The notes: generated by a model not told the origin, from the sequence alone. Shown: positions 1-6,394, counted from the stretch's first letter. The stretch: DNA of 6,394 nt from Gammaproteobacteria bacterium (GCA_020444765.1 JAGRHW010000209.1:1-6394), one strand, 5' to 3'. Program-made: numbers and translations.

Positions 1-1110
1 CGGCTGCCGGCGAAAAAAATCATGGCCGCGCAAACCATTGCGCCGGTCTTGCTGCGCGAGGAAGACGAGGATTTTTCCGATAAAAAAATCCGCTGCGCCG
101 GCTGTGGCGGCAAAATCGCCGGAGATATCCTGTCACAGGTTCTGGCCGGCCTGGAGATTCACCAACGCGCCGATCAACTCAGTGGACTTGAGACGCCGGA
201 CGACGCCGCCATCATCGACCCTGCCGGCCAGCGGCTGGCGCAGTCCGTCGATCAGCTGCGCAGCATGCTCGACGACCCTTATGTTTTCGCACAGATCGCC
301 GCCAATCACGCACTCAGCGATCTGTATGCAATGGGCGCGGAACCACAATCGGCCATGGCCCTGATCACCCTGCCTTATGCTGCGGACCGGATCCAGCGCC
401 GCGAACTCGCGCAACTGATGCACGGCTGCGTGGACACCCTCAACCAGGCCGGCTGCACACTGTCCGGCGGCCATACCAGCGAAGGCGCGGAGCTGGGCCT
501 CGGCTTTGTCGTCAACGGTCTTTTGACGACTGCCGGGGCGCTGCATAAAGATGGCCTGCGGGATGGCGACCTGCTCATTCTGAGCAAACCGCTCGGCAGC
601 GGCGTATTACTGGCTGCCGATATGCAGGCCCGCGCCAAAGGCACCGATATACAGGCTTGCATCAAGCAGATGCAGCAATCCAACCGGGTCGCCGCGGATA
701 TTTTCAAACAATACAAAACCAGTGCAATGACCGATATCACAGGTTTCGGACTACTTGGTCATTTACTGGAGATGCTGAGCGCGTCCGATGTTTCCTGCGA
801 GCTTGAAGTCGAAAAAATCCCGCTGATGAGCGGCGCTCTGGAACTCAGCCGGCAAGGTATTCGCAGCACCCTGTTTCCGAAGAACCTGAGGTTTGCCGAA
901 ACATCGATCGATGCCGGGCACTGGCGCAAAGTCAGCGCCCATGAACTGCTTTTCGACCCGCAAACCAGCGGCGGCCTGCTGGCCGGCATATCCGAAACCG
1001 ACAGCCCGGACTGCCTCGCCGCCTTACAGCAAGCCGGTTATTCAGCGGCGACCGTTATCGGTAAAGTCACGACTTGCAAGAAACCGGCTTCGCGAATAAA
1101 CATAGCCTGA
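1..1110 (+). CDS. selD: Selenophosphate synthetase (selenide, water dikinase), 5'-partial, probably the C-terminal module of a fused FAD-oxidoreductase/SelD protein
   Basis: SelD makes selenophosphate, the selenium donor for selenocysteine and selenouridine, from selenide and ATP in the cytoplasm. Numbering from the first ATG at 22 (362 aa), the N-terminal motif RCAGCGGK carries C28 and K31, which align with the catalytic Cys17/Lys20 pair of the E. coli enzyme. The residue matching E. coli Cys19 is Gly, and the active site uses Cys, not selenocysteine. The Asp-rich metal/ATP segment is at D61-D62. The glycine-rich GGHTSEGAELGLGF, the DITGFGLLGH block and the C-terminal LLFDPQTSGGLL block all follow in the family order. 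The frame has no stop between position 1 and 22, and no Shine-Dalgarno site precedes the ATG at 22. The sequence around DDPYVFAQIAANHALSDLYAMGAEPQSA resembles the SelD half of fused NADH-dehydrogenase-like/SelD proteins more than free-standing SelD. I therefore annotate from the window edge. A free-standing protein starting at 22 remains possible. Identity as SelD is very secure; the fusion is inferred. Confidence 0.93.
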   Translation, partial: RLPAKKIMAAQTIAPVLLREEDEDFSDKKIRCAGCGGKIAGDILSQVLAGLEIHQRADQLSGLETPDDAAIIDPAGQRLAQSVDQLRSMLDDPYVFAQIAANHALSDLYAMGAEPQSAMALITLPYAADRIQRRELAQLMHGCVDTLNQAGCTLSGGHTSEGAELGLGFVVNGLLTTAGALHKDGLRDGDLLILSKPLGSGVLLAADMQARAKGTDIQACIKQMQQSNRVAADIFKQYKTSAMTDITGFGLLGHLLEMLSASDVSCELEVEKIPLMSGALELSRQGIRSTLFPKNLRFAETSIDAGHWRKVSAHELLFDPQTSGGLLAGISETDSPDCLAALQQAGYSAATVIGKVTTCKKPASRINIA

Positions 1111-1313
1111 CCCGACTGACGCGTAGTGAAATAAATTTGTACCACACAATCTGCCCGTTAGCTCCGGAACCCCTGTTCGAGACCGGATCCAGCAGGGATG
1201 CTGCATCCGAGCCTCCAGGGAAGAGTTTACGGCGTGTCTCGAACAGGGGTACCGGAGCTAACGATTTCAAAGCGCTTCAGCCTAAAAGCCCGCTTCCTCT
1301 TGCCCGAACAGCT
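1111..1313. other. Intergenic region between convergent selD and gamma-carbonic-anhydrase-like gene
   Basis: These 203 bases lie between two genes that converge, so both transcripts must end here. More than half is taken up by the inverted-repeat element at 1156-1263. The rest is unremarkable apart from a short palindrome, AAGCGCTT (1270-1277). There is no hairpin followed by a T-run of classical intrinsic-terminator type on either strand, so the long repeat is the only obvious candidate for stopping or protecting the transcripts. No tRNA or convincing small ORF is seen. Confidence 0.7.
1156..1263. repeat. 108-bp inverted-repeat element with nested hairpin (MITE- or REP-like)
   Basis: The outer arms are 28 bases each (1156-1183 and 1236-1263) and complement each other at 27 of 28 positions; the single mismatch is A1168 opposite A1251. 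Inside, 1185-1194 pairs with 1199-1208 around a GGGA tetraloop (1195-1198), with one mismatch (C1189/C1204). The stretch 1209-1235 stays unpaired in this model. Transcribed RNA would fold into a long stem carrying a side hairpin. The near-perfect arms at a gene junction suggest a dispersed intergenic element. I see no target-site duplication at its ends and no transposase. It could serve as a bidirectional terminator or an mRNA 3' end stabiliser. From memory the inner motif resembles intergenic repeats of methanotrophic gammaproteobacteria, but only one copy is present here, so dispersal is inferred. Confidence 0.75.
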
Positions 1314-1832
1314 CTAAACCTCACGTAACGAGTCCCGATACAAACCAATTTTGTCCACGTAATGCGCCGCCGATTCCAGCAGCCTGGCCTGCGCGGCAGC
1401 ATCCAGCGTACGCCGGATCCTGCCCGGCGAACCGAGCACCATCGAACCGTCCGGCACTTGCATGTTTTCCGTGATCAGGGTGTTGGCGCCGATCAGACAA
1501 CCCTTGCCGATAACCGCCCCGTTGAGCACCACCGCGTTCATGCCTATCAGCGAGCCGTCGCCGATCGTGCATCCATGCAGCATGACTTTATGACCGACCG
1601 TCACATCGCGACCGATGGAAATCGGATAGCCGGGATCGACGTGTAAAACCGAACCGTCCTGAATATTACTCCGCTCGCCGATCTCGATGACATCATTATC
1701 GGCGCGTATGACAACATTGAACCAGACGCTGCTTTGCTTATGCAAAATGACCGAACCGATCACCGACGCATCCGGCGCAATAAAAACGGTCTCGCCGGTT
1801 TTAACCGAGCGTTCTCCCAGATCAAATATCAT
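1314..1832 (-). CDS. Gamma-carbonic-anhydrase-like hexapeptide-repeat protein (YrdA family)
   Basis: The 172-residue product has the typical length of this family. It consists mainly of left-handed beta-helix hexapeptide repeats (roughly residues 15-135: IG-x4-I patterns), followed by a C-terminal helix (about 145-170). Family hallmarks are visible: the NVVIRAD segment (39-45), NIQDGSVLH (56-64) and VGHKVMLHGC (79-88). H64, H81 and H86 match the three zinc ligands of archaeal gamma-carbonic anhydrase (spacing of five between the last two). Family members trimerise; some hydrate CO2, but many bacterial YrdA proteins have no demonstrated activity, so a catalytic role is unproven. The ATG at 1832 has a GGAG at 1847-1844 with an 11-base spacer, rather long but plausible. 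The gene lies 86 bases downstream of the lysR gene on the same strand and may be co-transcribed with it. Nothing in the sequence ties it to phosphonate metabolism. Confidence 0.92.
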   Translation of the reverse strand: MIFDLGERSVKTGETVFIAPDASVIGSVILHKQSSVWFNVVIRADNDVIEIGERSNIQDGSVLHVDPGYPISIGRDVTVGHKVMLHGCTIGDGSLIGMNAVVLNGAVIGKGCLIGANTLITENMQVPDGSMVLGSPGRIRRTLDAAAQARLLESAAHYVDKIGLYRDSLREV

Positions 1833-1918
1833 GACTCACAGTACTCCGTCATCGAAAAGCAAAACGATCATGCCGAATCAAACCGGTTTGCAAATATTGC
1901 AGGTGCCCCTGCACCAGC
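1833..1918. other. Short gap between lysR and the gamma-carbonic-anhydrase-like gene
   Basis: This 86-base gap holds a perfect 10-bp palindrome AAACCGGTTT (1880-1889) and a small hairpin with stems 1902-1906 and 1911-1915 around a four-base loop. The hairpin lies just past the lysR stop codon but lacks a T-run on the minus strand, so it is at best a weak terminator. The Shine-Dalgarno of the downstream gene (1847-1844, minus strand) lies here too. Nothing else is evident. Confidence 0.4.
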
Positions 1919-2782
1919 TCAGTTAATCTCCCGGGCCAGACTCATAAATGCGTCGACCAGCTTACTGTCCTTGCGTTCACGCAGAATAACCAGCGCTTCG
2001 TCCATGATCAGTTTTTTCTCGGTAATCAGTATCTTGACCAGACCGTCGCCGGAACCGAATTCCGCTTCCGAGACAATGCCAACTCCGCCCCCGGCCGCGA
2101 CTATCGCCCGCACCGCTTCACGGCCTTCCGCCTCGATCGTCGGTTTAAGACTGACCCCGCACGAGGCAGCAACATCCTCCAGCTTCGCACGGGTTTTCGA
2201 GCCCTTTTCACGCAACACCAAAGGCAGGCTGGCCAGATCGGCCAGTGACAGTTTTTTCTTTTTGACAAAAGGCGAATTTTCTTCGGCAAATGCGATAATC
2301 GGCGAGGAACTGAGCGTCAGCGACTGATACTCCTGATTTTCCGGGATCTCTCCGAGCACGCCGATATCCGACTCATAATCATGCAGACTGTTAAGCACCG
2401 TTTCGGAGTTACCGACCCGCAGGGAGATAAAAATCTCCGGGTAGCGTTGACGAAACAGGCTGAGCACCGGCAGAACATGATGCGCCGAATCGGCCATGAT
2501 ATTCAGTCTCCCGGCACTCAGGGCCCGGGTTTCGGATAAAAAGCCAACCACGTCCTGCTCCGCTTCGAACATCCGACGGGTGATTTCCAGCAGCTTGTGG
2601 CCATCCGCCGTCAGCGTGACCTTCTTGCTGTTCCGGTCAAACAAACGAACATCGTTTTCCGCTTCCAGCCTGCGCACCTGGTCGGAAATTGCCGGCTGGG
2701 TCAGATGCAAGGCCTCGGCGGCCAGCGAAAATCCGCCATGAATAGCAACATAATGAAAAGCTCGGATTTGAACGTATCGCAT
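1919..2782 (-). CDS. LysR-type transcriptional regulator, AEP-catabolism associated
   Basis: The 287-residue protein has the LysR layout. An N-terminal winged helix-turn-helix (residues 1-60) carries the recognition segment FSLAAEALHLTQPAISDQVRRLE (about 18-40). A linker helix follows, then a substrate-binding-like effector domain (about 90-287). I chose the ATG at 2782 because the protein then begins MRYVQIRAFHYVA, the usual LysR N-terminus. The frame stays open to an ATG at 2905, but the extra 41 residues are hydrophobic, lie in very AT-rich DNA and precede the DNA-binding domain, so they are unlikely to be translated. No good Shine-Dalgarno is seen at either start. The gene is divergent from phnW, and its N-terminal half resembles the LysR subfamily regularly found next to 2-aminoethylphosphonate genes. 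It is therefore the probable activator of phnWAY and may autoregulate through the shared intergenic region; the effector (AEP or a pathway intermediate) is inferred. Confidence 0.93.
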   Translation of the reverse strand: MRYVQIRAFHYVAIHGGFSLAAEALHLTQPAISDQVRRLEAENDVRLFDRNSKKVTLTADGHKLLEITRRMFEAEQDVVGFLSETRALSAGRLNIMADSAHHVLPVLSLFRQRYPEIFISLRVGNSETVLNSLHDYESDIGVLGEIPENQEYQSLTLSSSPIIAFAEENSPFVKKKKLSLADLASLPLVLREKGSKTRAKLEDVAASCGVSLKPTIEAEGREAVRAIVAAGGGVGIVSEAEFGSGDGLVKILITEKKLIMDEALVILRERKDSKLVDAFMSLAREIN

Positions 2783-2811
2783 AAACGGTTTCGGGAAATT
2801 CTGTTTGTTAC

Positions 2812-2835
2812 TATCAGAAATCAAACTATCTGATA
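2812..2835. promoter_or_regulatory. Inverted repeat TATCAG-N12-CTGATA, candidate LysR operator
   Basis: Perfect 6-bp arms (2812-2817 and 2830-2835) are separated by 12 bases, giving a 24-bp dyad. LysR-type regulators bind interrupted dyads of this kind, commonly with a T-N11-A core, as tetramers that cover two sites. The site sits 30 bp upstream of the lysR start and about 35 bp upstream of the candidate phnW -10 element, so it could serve in both autoregulation and activation. Binding is inferred from position and symmetry only. Confidence 0.45.
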
Positions 2836-2863
2836 AATTTATAAAACAATATAAACTAACGAT

Positions 2864-2879
2864 TTTAACTATAGTTAAA
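2864..2879. promoter_or_regulatory. Perfect 16-bp palindrome TTTAACTATAGTTAAA, candidate activation site overlapping the phnW -10
   Basis: The 16 bases are fully self-complementary, and an imperfect extension (GAT on the left, ATC on the right, one base offset) lengthens the symmetry to about 21 bases. It includes a T-N11-A pair (T2865/A2877), the generic LysR core. It also contains the -10-like TATAGT at 2870-2875, so a protein bound here would either occlude or directly contact RNA polymerase at the phnW promoter. Its centre lies about 48 bp from the centre of the dyad at 2812-2835, a distance compatible with a LysR tetramer bending the DNA between two half-sites. In so AT-rich a stretch, chance symmetry is more likely than usual, so function is an inference. 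Confidence 0.45.
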
Positions 2880-2937
2880 TCAAACCCTACAATCAACTTA
2901 TTCATGCACCAGCCGGATGACTACACCTGCCCGAGTC

Positions 2938-2942
2938 AGGAG
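2938..2942 (+). promoter_or_regulatory. Ribosome binding site of phnW
   Basis: AGGAG with a seven-base spacer to the ATG at 2950. It decides the start: the in-frame ATG at 2917 has no such site and would add 11 residues without family counterpart. Confidence 0.85.
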
Positions 2943-2949
2943 TTTGCCC

Positions 2950-4173
2950 ATGAGCACCGTGACACAAACCGACCATGCAAACGCACCCGTTCTACTCCGG
3001 GCCGGCGAGCCGTACCTGCTGACGCCCGGCCCCCTGACAACCGCGCTGGCGGTAAAAGAGAAAATGCTCAGGGACTGGGGCTCCTGGGATGACGATTTTC
3101 GCGCCATGACGGCGGAGCTGCGCAGCGGCCTGCTGGCAATGCTGGGCCCCGGCGGCGACGCCTATGACTGCGTCCCGATGCAAGGCAGCGGTACCTTTTC
3201 GGTCGAGGCGATGCTTGGCTCGTTTATTCCGAAAGACGGCAAGGCGCTGGTATTGAGCAACGGCGCTTACGGCCAGCGAACCGCAAAAATCCTCACCTAT
3301 ATGGAGCGCCGGCATCATGTTCTCGACAAGGGCGACTATCTACCACCCAGAGCACACGAAGTCAGCGAAATTCTCGCGGCGGACCCGTCGATCAGCCATG
3401 TGGTCGTGGTGCATTGCGAAACCTCTTCCGGCATTTTAAACCCGATCCGTGAAATCGCCGACGCAACCCATGCCGCGGGCCGGAAACTGCTAATCGATTC
3501 GATGAGCGCATTTGGCGCCATCGATCTCGATCTGTCCGAAATCCATTTTGACGCGCTGGTATCATCGGCCAATAAATGCATCGAAGGCGTGCCGGGCTTC
3601 GGTTTCGTCATCGCCCGCAAAAGCGCTCTGCGCGAAGCCCAAGGCAACTGCCCGTCGCTCAGTCTGGATATTTACGACCAGTGGCAACATCTGGAAAAAA
3701 CCGGCCAATGGCGCTTCACCCCGCCGACTCATGTGGTTGCGGCCTTTCTCGAAGCCCTGCGCATCCATCGGCTGGAAGGCGGCGTCACGGCGCGTGGCGA
3801 ACGCTACCGGCGTAATCGCGACGTGCTGGTCGACGGCATGCGTAAACTCGGTTTCGAAACGCTGCTGAATGAGCGCTGGCTCTCGCCGATCATCGTGACC
3901 TTTTTCAATCCGGCAGATGCCAGCTTCCGCTTTGAGCGCTTCTACACGCTGATGAAGCAAAAAGGCTTTATCATTTATCCAGGAAAACTGACCGTCGTCG
4001 ACAGTTTCCGTATCGGCTGCATAGGCCGTCTCGATGAACAGGTCATGCGCAACGTGACAGCCGCCGTCGCCGACTGCCTGACTGAAATGGGCGTCACTGA
4101 CGCCGCGCCACCGAAAGCCGCCCTCACCGAACGGGAAAAACTCTCGATCCTTGACAGAGAAACAAGACAATGA
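2950..4173 (+). CDS. phnW: 2-Aminoethylphosphonate--pyruvate transaminase
   Basis: PhnW is a PLP-dependent fold-type I (class V) aminotransferase. It moves the amino group of 2-aminoethylphosphonate to pyruvate, giving phosphonoacetaldehyde and alanine, the first step of AEP breakdown in the cytosol. Seen here: LTPGPLTT (24-31), the GSGTFSVEAML segment that grips the cofactor phosphate, D183 in IDSMSAFGAID (pairs with the PLP ring nitrogen), K209 in SSANKCIEGVPGFGF (Schiff-base lysine) and R354 in SFRIG (expected to bind the substrate carboxylate or phosphonate). D183 and K209 are 26 residues apart, as are D168 and K194 of the Salmonella enzyme. At 407 residues the protein is about 40 longer than the roughly 367-residue classical enzyme: about 15 extra residues precede LTPGPLTT and about 25, rich in Ala, Pro and charged residues, follow the last conserved helix. 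Its stop codon overlaps the phnA start (ATGA at 4170-4173), indicating translational coupling. Confidence 0.96.
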   Translation: MSTVTQTDHANAPVLLRAGEPYLLTPGPLTTALAVKEKMLRDWGSWDDDFRAMTAELRSGLLAMLGPGGDAYDCVPMQGSGTFSVEAMLGSFIPKDGKALVLSNGAYGQRTAKILTYMERRHHVLDKGDYLPPRAHEVSEILAADPSISHVVVVHCETSSGILNPIREIADATHAAGRKLLIDSMSAFGAIDLDLSEIHFDALVSSANKCIEGVPGFGFVIARKSALREAQGNCPSLSLDIYDQWQHLEKTGQWRFTPPTHVVAAFLEALRIHRLEGGVTARGERYRRNRDVLVDGMRKLGFETLLNERWLSPIIVTFFNPADASFRFERFYTLMKQKGFIIYPGKLTVVDSFRIGCIGRLDEQVMRNVTAAVADCLTEMGVTDAAPPKAALTEREKLSILDRETRQ

Positions 4174-5432
4174 GCGATAAAGCTGTACTGACCGTCAACG
4201 GCAGAACGTACGCAATACCGGAAACCTGCGCCGTTGCCATCTGCATCGATGGCTGCGAACCCGATTATTTCGATCAGGCCATCGCCGCCGGAAAAATGCC
4301 AAACCTGGCACGCATCAAACAATCGGGCACCGTGCGGCTGGCCCACAGTGTGGTGCCGAGCTTCACCAATCCCAACAATCTGTCAATCGCGACCGGCCAG
4401 CCGCCGTCGGTTCACGGCATTTGCGGAAATTTTCTTTACGACCCGGAAAGCGGCGAAGAAGTCATGATGAATGACCCGAAATTCCTGCGCGCGCCCACCT
4501 TGTTCAAATCGTTTTACGAGACCGGCAAAAAAGTCGCGATAGTTACCGCCAAGGATAAACTACGCGCCCTGCTCGGTCATGGCTTGCAGTTTGATGAAAA
4601 CCGGGCGATCTGCTTTTCCGCCGAAAAATCCGCCGCCACCAGCCTGGCCGAACACGGCATCGACAAGGCCTCCGACTGGCTCGGCATGCCGGTGCCCGAT
4701 GTCTATTCGGCGCAACTGTCGGAGTTCGTGTTCGCCGCCGGCGTCAAGCTTCTCAGGGAATACAAGCCCGACATTCTGTACCTGACCACGACGGATTACG
4801 TCCAGCATAAACACGCACCCGGTACGCCTCTGGCCAACGAATTCTACGCGATGTTCGACCATTATCTGGGCGAGCTCGACGCCCTCGGCGCGGCAATCAT
4901 CATGACCGGCGATCACGGCATGAAGGCCAAACACAAGGCCGACGGTTCGCCCAATGTCATCTATCTGCAGGATCTGCTCGATGACTGGCTCGGCGCGGGC
5001 AAGGCGCGCGTTATTCTGCCGATCACCGATCCCTATGTCGTTCATCACGGCGCACTTGGCGGCTACGCAACCGCCTATCTGCCGGATGAAACCGATATAA
5101 AAACCATCGTCGAGCGCCTGAACGGCCTGGGCGGCATTGTTCTGGCGCTCGATAATCACGACGCCTGCGAGCGGTTTCAACTGCCGCCGGACCGGGTCGG
5201 CGATATCGTTATCATATCCGCCGCCGACGTCGTGCTCGGCACCAGCGCGGACCGCCACGATCTGGCCGCACTCGACGTGCCGCTGAGATCGCACGGCGGA
5301 CTGTCAGAACAGACGGTGCCTTTTATCATCAACCGCAAGCTCGACGATATCCCGGATGCGCCGACGCTGCGTAATTTCGACGCCTATTATTACGTCAGCC
5401 GGGCCGCTGCGCAGGAGGGCTCTCAACCATGA
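4170..5432 (+). CDS. phnA: Phosphonoacetate hydrolase
   Basis: This enzyme of the alkaline phosphatase superfamily cleaves the C-P bond of phosphonoacetate to acetate and inorganic phosphate, using two zinc ions. The 420-residue length is close to the characterised proteins (about 407-420). All expected metal and catalytic residues can be placed: D27 in [12 protein letters not shown], nucleophile T66 in [11 protein letters not shown]209 and H213 in [10 protein letters not shown]248 and H249 in [11 protein letters not shown], and H375 in RSHGGLSEQ. These sit two positions before the corresponding residues of the Sinorhizobium meliloti enzyme as I recall them. No signal peptide is present, so it is cytoplasmic. 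It is unrelated to the E. coli gene also called phnA (an alkylphosphonate-operon zinc-ribbon protein). The start overlaps the end of phnW by four bases and has only a weak purine-rich stretch upstream, so reinitiation after phnW is likely. Its stop overlaps the next start in the same ATGA fashion (5429-5432). Confidence 0.96.
   Translation: MSDKAVLTVNGRTYAIPETCAVAICIDGCEPDYFDQAIAAGKMPNLARIKQSGTVRLAHSVVPSFTNPNNLSIATGQPPSVHGICGNFLYDPESGEEVMMNDPKFLRAPTLFKSFYETGKKVAIVTAKDKLRALLGHGLQFDENRAICFSAEKSAATSLAEHGIDKASDWLGMPVPDVYSAQLSEFVFAAGVKLLREYKPDILYLTTTDYVQHKHAPGTPLANEFYAMFDHYLGELDALGAAIIMTGDHGMKAKHKADGSPNVIYLQDLLDDWLGAGKARVILPITDPYVVHHGALGGYATAYLPDETDIKTIVERLNGLGGIVLALDNHDACERFQLPPDRVGDIVIISAADVVLGTSADRHDLAALDVPLRSHGGLSEQTVPFIINRKLDDIPDAPTLRNFDAYYYVSRAAAQEGSQP
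5413..5418 (+). promoter_or_regulatory. Ribosome binding site of phnY
   Basis: AGGAGG lies inside the end of phnA, ten bases before the ATG at 5429. This strong site supports 5429 over the in-frame ATG at 5465 and suggests phnY is translated well in its own right, not only through coupling. Confidence 0.8.
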
Positions 5433-6394
5433 ACAATACAAGCCGTAAAATTCGCGAAGAAGCGATGCGCATCGGCGGCGAAAAAGTCTCCACGGATGCC
5501 GTTATCGAGGTTCGCTACCCCTATACCGACGAAGTCATCGGCACAGTCCCCGCGGGCAATGCCGGACACGCCGCACGGGCCTTCGAAATCGCCGCAAACT
5601 ACAAGCCGCAATTAAGCCGCTATGAACGTCAGCAGATCCTGTTTCGGGCGGCCGAACTGATTCGCGAACGGCGCGAGGAAATCGCCCACTGGCTGACGCT
5701 GGAACTCGGCATTTGCAAACAACACGCGCTGTACGAAACAGGTCGTTCATACGATGTTTTCACCCTCGCCGGCCAGCTCGCCATCCTCGATGACGGACAG
5801 ATTTTCTCCTGCGATCTGACACCTCACGGCAAGGAACGGCGCATTTACACGATGCGCGAACCGGTCAGGGCGATTTCGGCCATCACGCCGTTCAACCATC
5901 CACTGAATATGGTCGCGCACAAGATCGCGCCGGCGATCGCCACCAATAACTGCATGGTCTGCAAGCCTACTGAACAGACCCCGCTGACCGCCATCACCCT
6001 CGCGGATATCCTTTACGAAGCGGGCCTGCCGCCGGCCATGTTCCAGATCGTGACCGGCTGGCCGGCGGACATCGGCGACGAGATGATCAGCAACCCCAAT
6101 ATCGATATCATCACCTTTACCGGCGGCGTGCCGGTCGGCAAGATGATTGCGGAAAAAGCCGGTTACAAGCGCACCGCGCTGGAACTTGGCGGCAACGATC
6201 CGCTGATCGTACTCAACGATTTGTCGGATGACGATCTGGAGCAGGCCGCCACGCTTGCGGTAGCCGGTGCGACCGGCAACTCCGGCCAGCGCTGCACGGC
6301 CATCAAACGAATACTGGTGCAGAACTCGGTGGCCGACAAACTGGTGCCGCTGATAGTCGAAAAAGCCAAAGCCATCCGTTTCGGCGACCCGATG
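5429..6394 (+). CDS. phnY: Phosphonoacetaldehyde dehydrogenase, 3'-partial (first 322 residues)
   Basis: The frame begins [20 protein letters not shown] and stays open to the window end; about 160 residues of a typical aldehyde dehydrogenase (around 480) are missing. It is an NAD(P)-dependent aldehyde dehydrogenase expected to oxidise phosphonoacetaldehyde to phosphonoacetate. Visible family residues are N156 in ITPFNHPLN (oxyanion hole), the cofactor-binding CKPTEQTP, the FTGG turn of the nucleotide fold, general base E252 in LELGGNDP and nucleophile C289 in NSGQRCTA. R106, H157 and R288 occupy the positions of Arg108, His159 and Arg290 that I recall as phosphonate-binding residues in the S. 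meliloti enzyme, with the same offset of two seen for E252 and C289. Together with its place after phnA (4-base overlap), this favours PhnY over a general succinate-semialdehyde-type dehydrogenase. Note that phnY also names an unrelated Fe(II)-dependent AEP dioxygenase. Confidence 0.93.
   Translation, partial: MNNTSRKIREEAMRIGGEKVSTDAVIEVRYPYTDEVIGTVPAGNAGHAARAFEIAANYKPQLSRYERQQILFRAAELIRERREEIAHWLTLELGICKQHALYETGRSYDVFTLAGQLAILDDGQIFSCDLTPHGKERRIYTMREPVRAISAITPFNHPLNMVAHKIAPAIATNNCMVCKPTEQTPLTAITLADILYEAGLPPAMFQIVTGWPADIGDEMISNPNIDIITFTGGVPVGKMIAEKAGYKRTALELGGNDPLIVLNDLSDDDLEQAATLAVAGATGNSGQRCTAIKRILVQNSVADKLVPLIVEKAKAIRFGDPM

Larger units (their letters stand above)
2783..2949. promoter_or_regulatory. 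Divergent lysR/phnW promoter-operator region
   Basis: This 167-base spacer separates two divergent genes. Its core, 2801-2880, has only 16 G/C in 80 bases (20%), in sharp contrast to the GC-rich genes on both sides. It contains two inverted repeats (2812-2835 and 2864-2879), annotated separately, and the palindrome ATAAATTTAT (2833-2842). On the plus strand TATAGT (2870-2875) is a good -10 candidate about 75 bases before the phnW start, but no -35 match lies 16-18 bases upstream. A weak -35 fits a promoter that depends on an activator, as is usual for LysR-controlled operons. The exact promoters and transcription starts are inferred. Confidence 0.7.

Noticed and set aside
22..1110. Selenocysteine-containing SelD with an in-frame TGA
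   Set aside because: The catalytic position is an ordinary Cys codon (TGT, residue 28) and the frame has no internal TGA.
1156..1263. CRISPR or tRNA-like structure
   Set aside because: There is a single inverted pair and no direct repeats with spacers; the fold does not match a cloverleaf and no anticodon arm can be placed.
1074..1328. 84-codon open frame on the plus strand across the 108-bp repeat
   Set aside because: It starts inside selD in another frame and is composed mostly of the palindrome; no ribosome binding site or protein-like pattern.
1902..1915. Hairpin after the lysR stop as an intrinsic terminator
   Set aside because: Only a 5-bp stem, with no T-run following on the minus strand.
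1734..2327. 197-codon open frame on the plus strand opposite lysR and the start of the carbonic-anhydrase-like gene
   Set aside because: It spans two genes and their spacer on the other strand; its Ser/Arg-rich composition is typical of a shadow frame.
3562..4170. 202-codon open frame on the minus strand opposite phnW
   Set aside because: It lies wholly antisense to a well-supported gene, shows no family features, and is a by-product of GC-biased third positions.
4560..5294. 244-codon open frame on the minus strand opposite phnA
   Set aside because: It is antisense to phnA, whose catalytic residues are all intact; its predicted protein has no recognisable domain.

Overview
The window reads as ordinary chromosomal DNA from a GC-moderate proteobacterium, most likely a gammaproteobacterium. 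Gene density, codon use and Shine-Dalgarno sites are typical, and nothing points to a plasmid, phage or transposase gene. A structured intergenic repeat at 1156-1263 recalls repeats I associate with methanotrophic Methylococcales. That is recollection and only a weak taxonomic hint.

Layout: (i) 1-1110 (+) is a selenophosphate synthetase (SelD) module whose frame is open through the left edge, so it is probably the C-terminal half of a fused FAD-oxidoreductase/SelD protein. (ii) 1111-1313 is non-coding and dominated by a 108-bp inverted-repeat element with a second hairpin nested inside. (iii) 1314-1832 (-) is a YrdA-type gamma-carbonic-anhydrase-like protein. (iv) 1919-2782 (-) is a LysR-type regulator of the kind found beside 2-aminoethylphosphonate genes. 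(v) 2783-2949 is a very AT-rich divergent promoter region with two clear inverted repeats. (vi) 2950 to the right edge (+) is a tightly overlapping operon, phnW-phnA-phnY, with phnY cut by the window end.

Together the operon encodes a complete hydrolytic route for 2-aminoethylphosphonate (AEP). PhnW transaminates AEP to phosphonoacetaldehyde, PhnY oxidises this to phosphonoacetate, and PhnA cleaves the C-P bond to give acetate and phosphate. The divergent LysR protein is the obvious candidate regulator. Catalytic and metal-binding residues can be found in all three enzymes. SelD and the carbonic-anhydrase-like gene have no evident link to phosphonate use.

I did not find an undescribed system. 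The points most worth a second look are the 108-bp nested palindrome, the two operator-like palindromes between lysR and phnW, the terminal extensions of PhnW, and the likely fusion of SelD.
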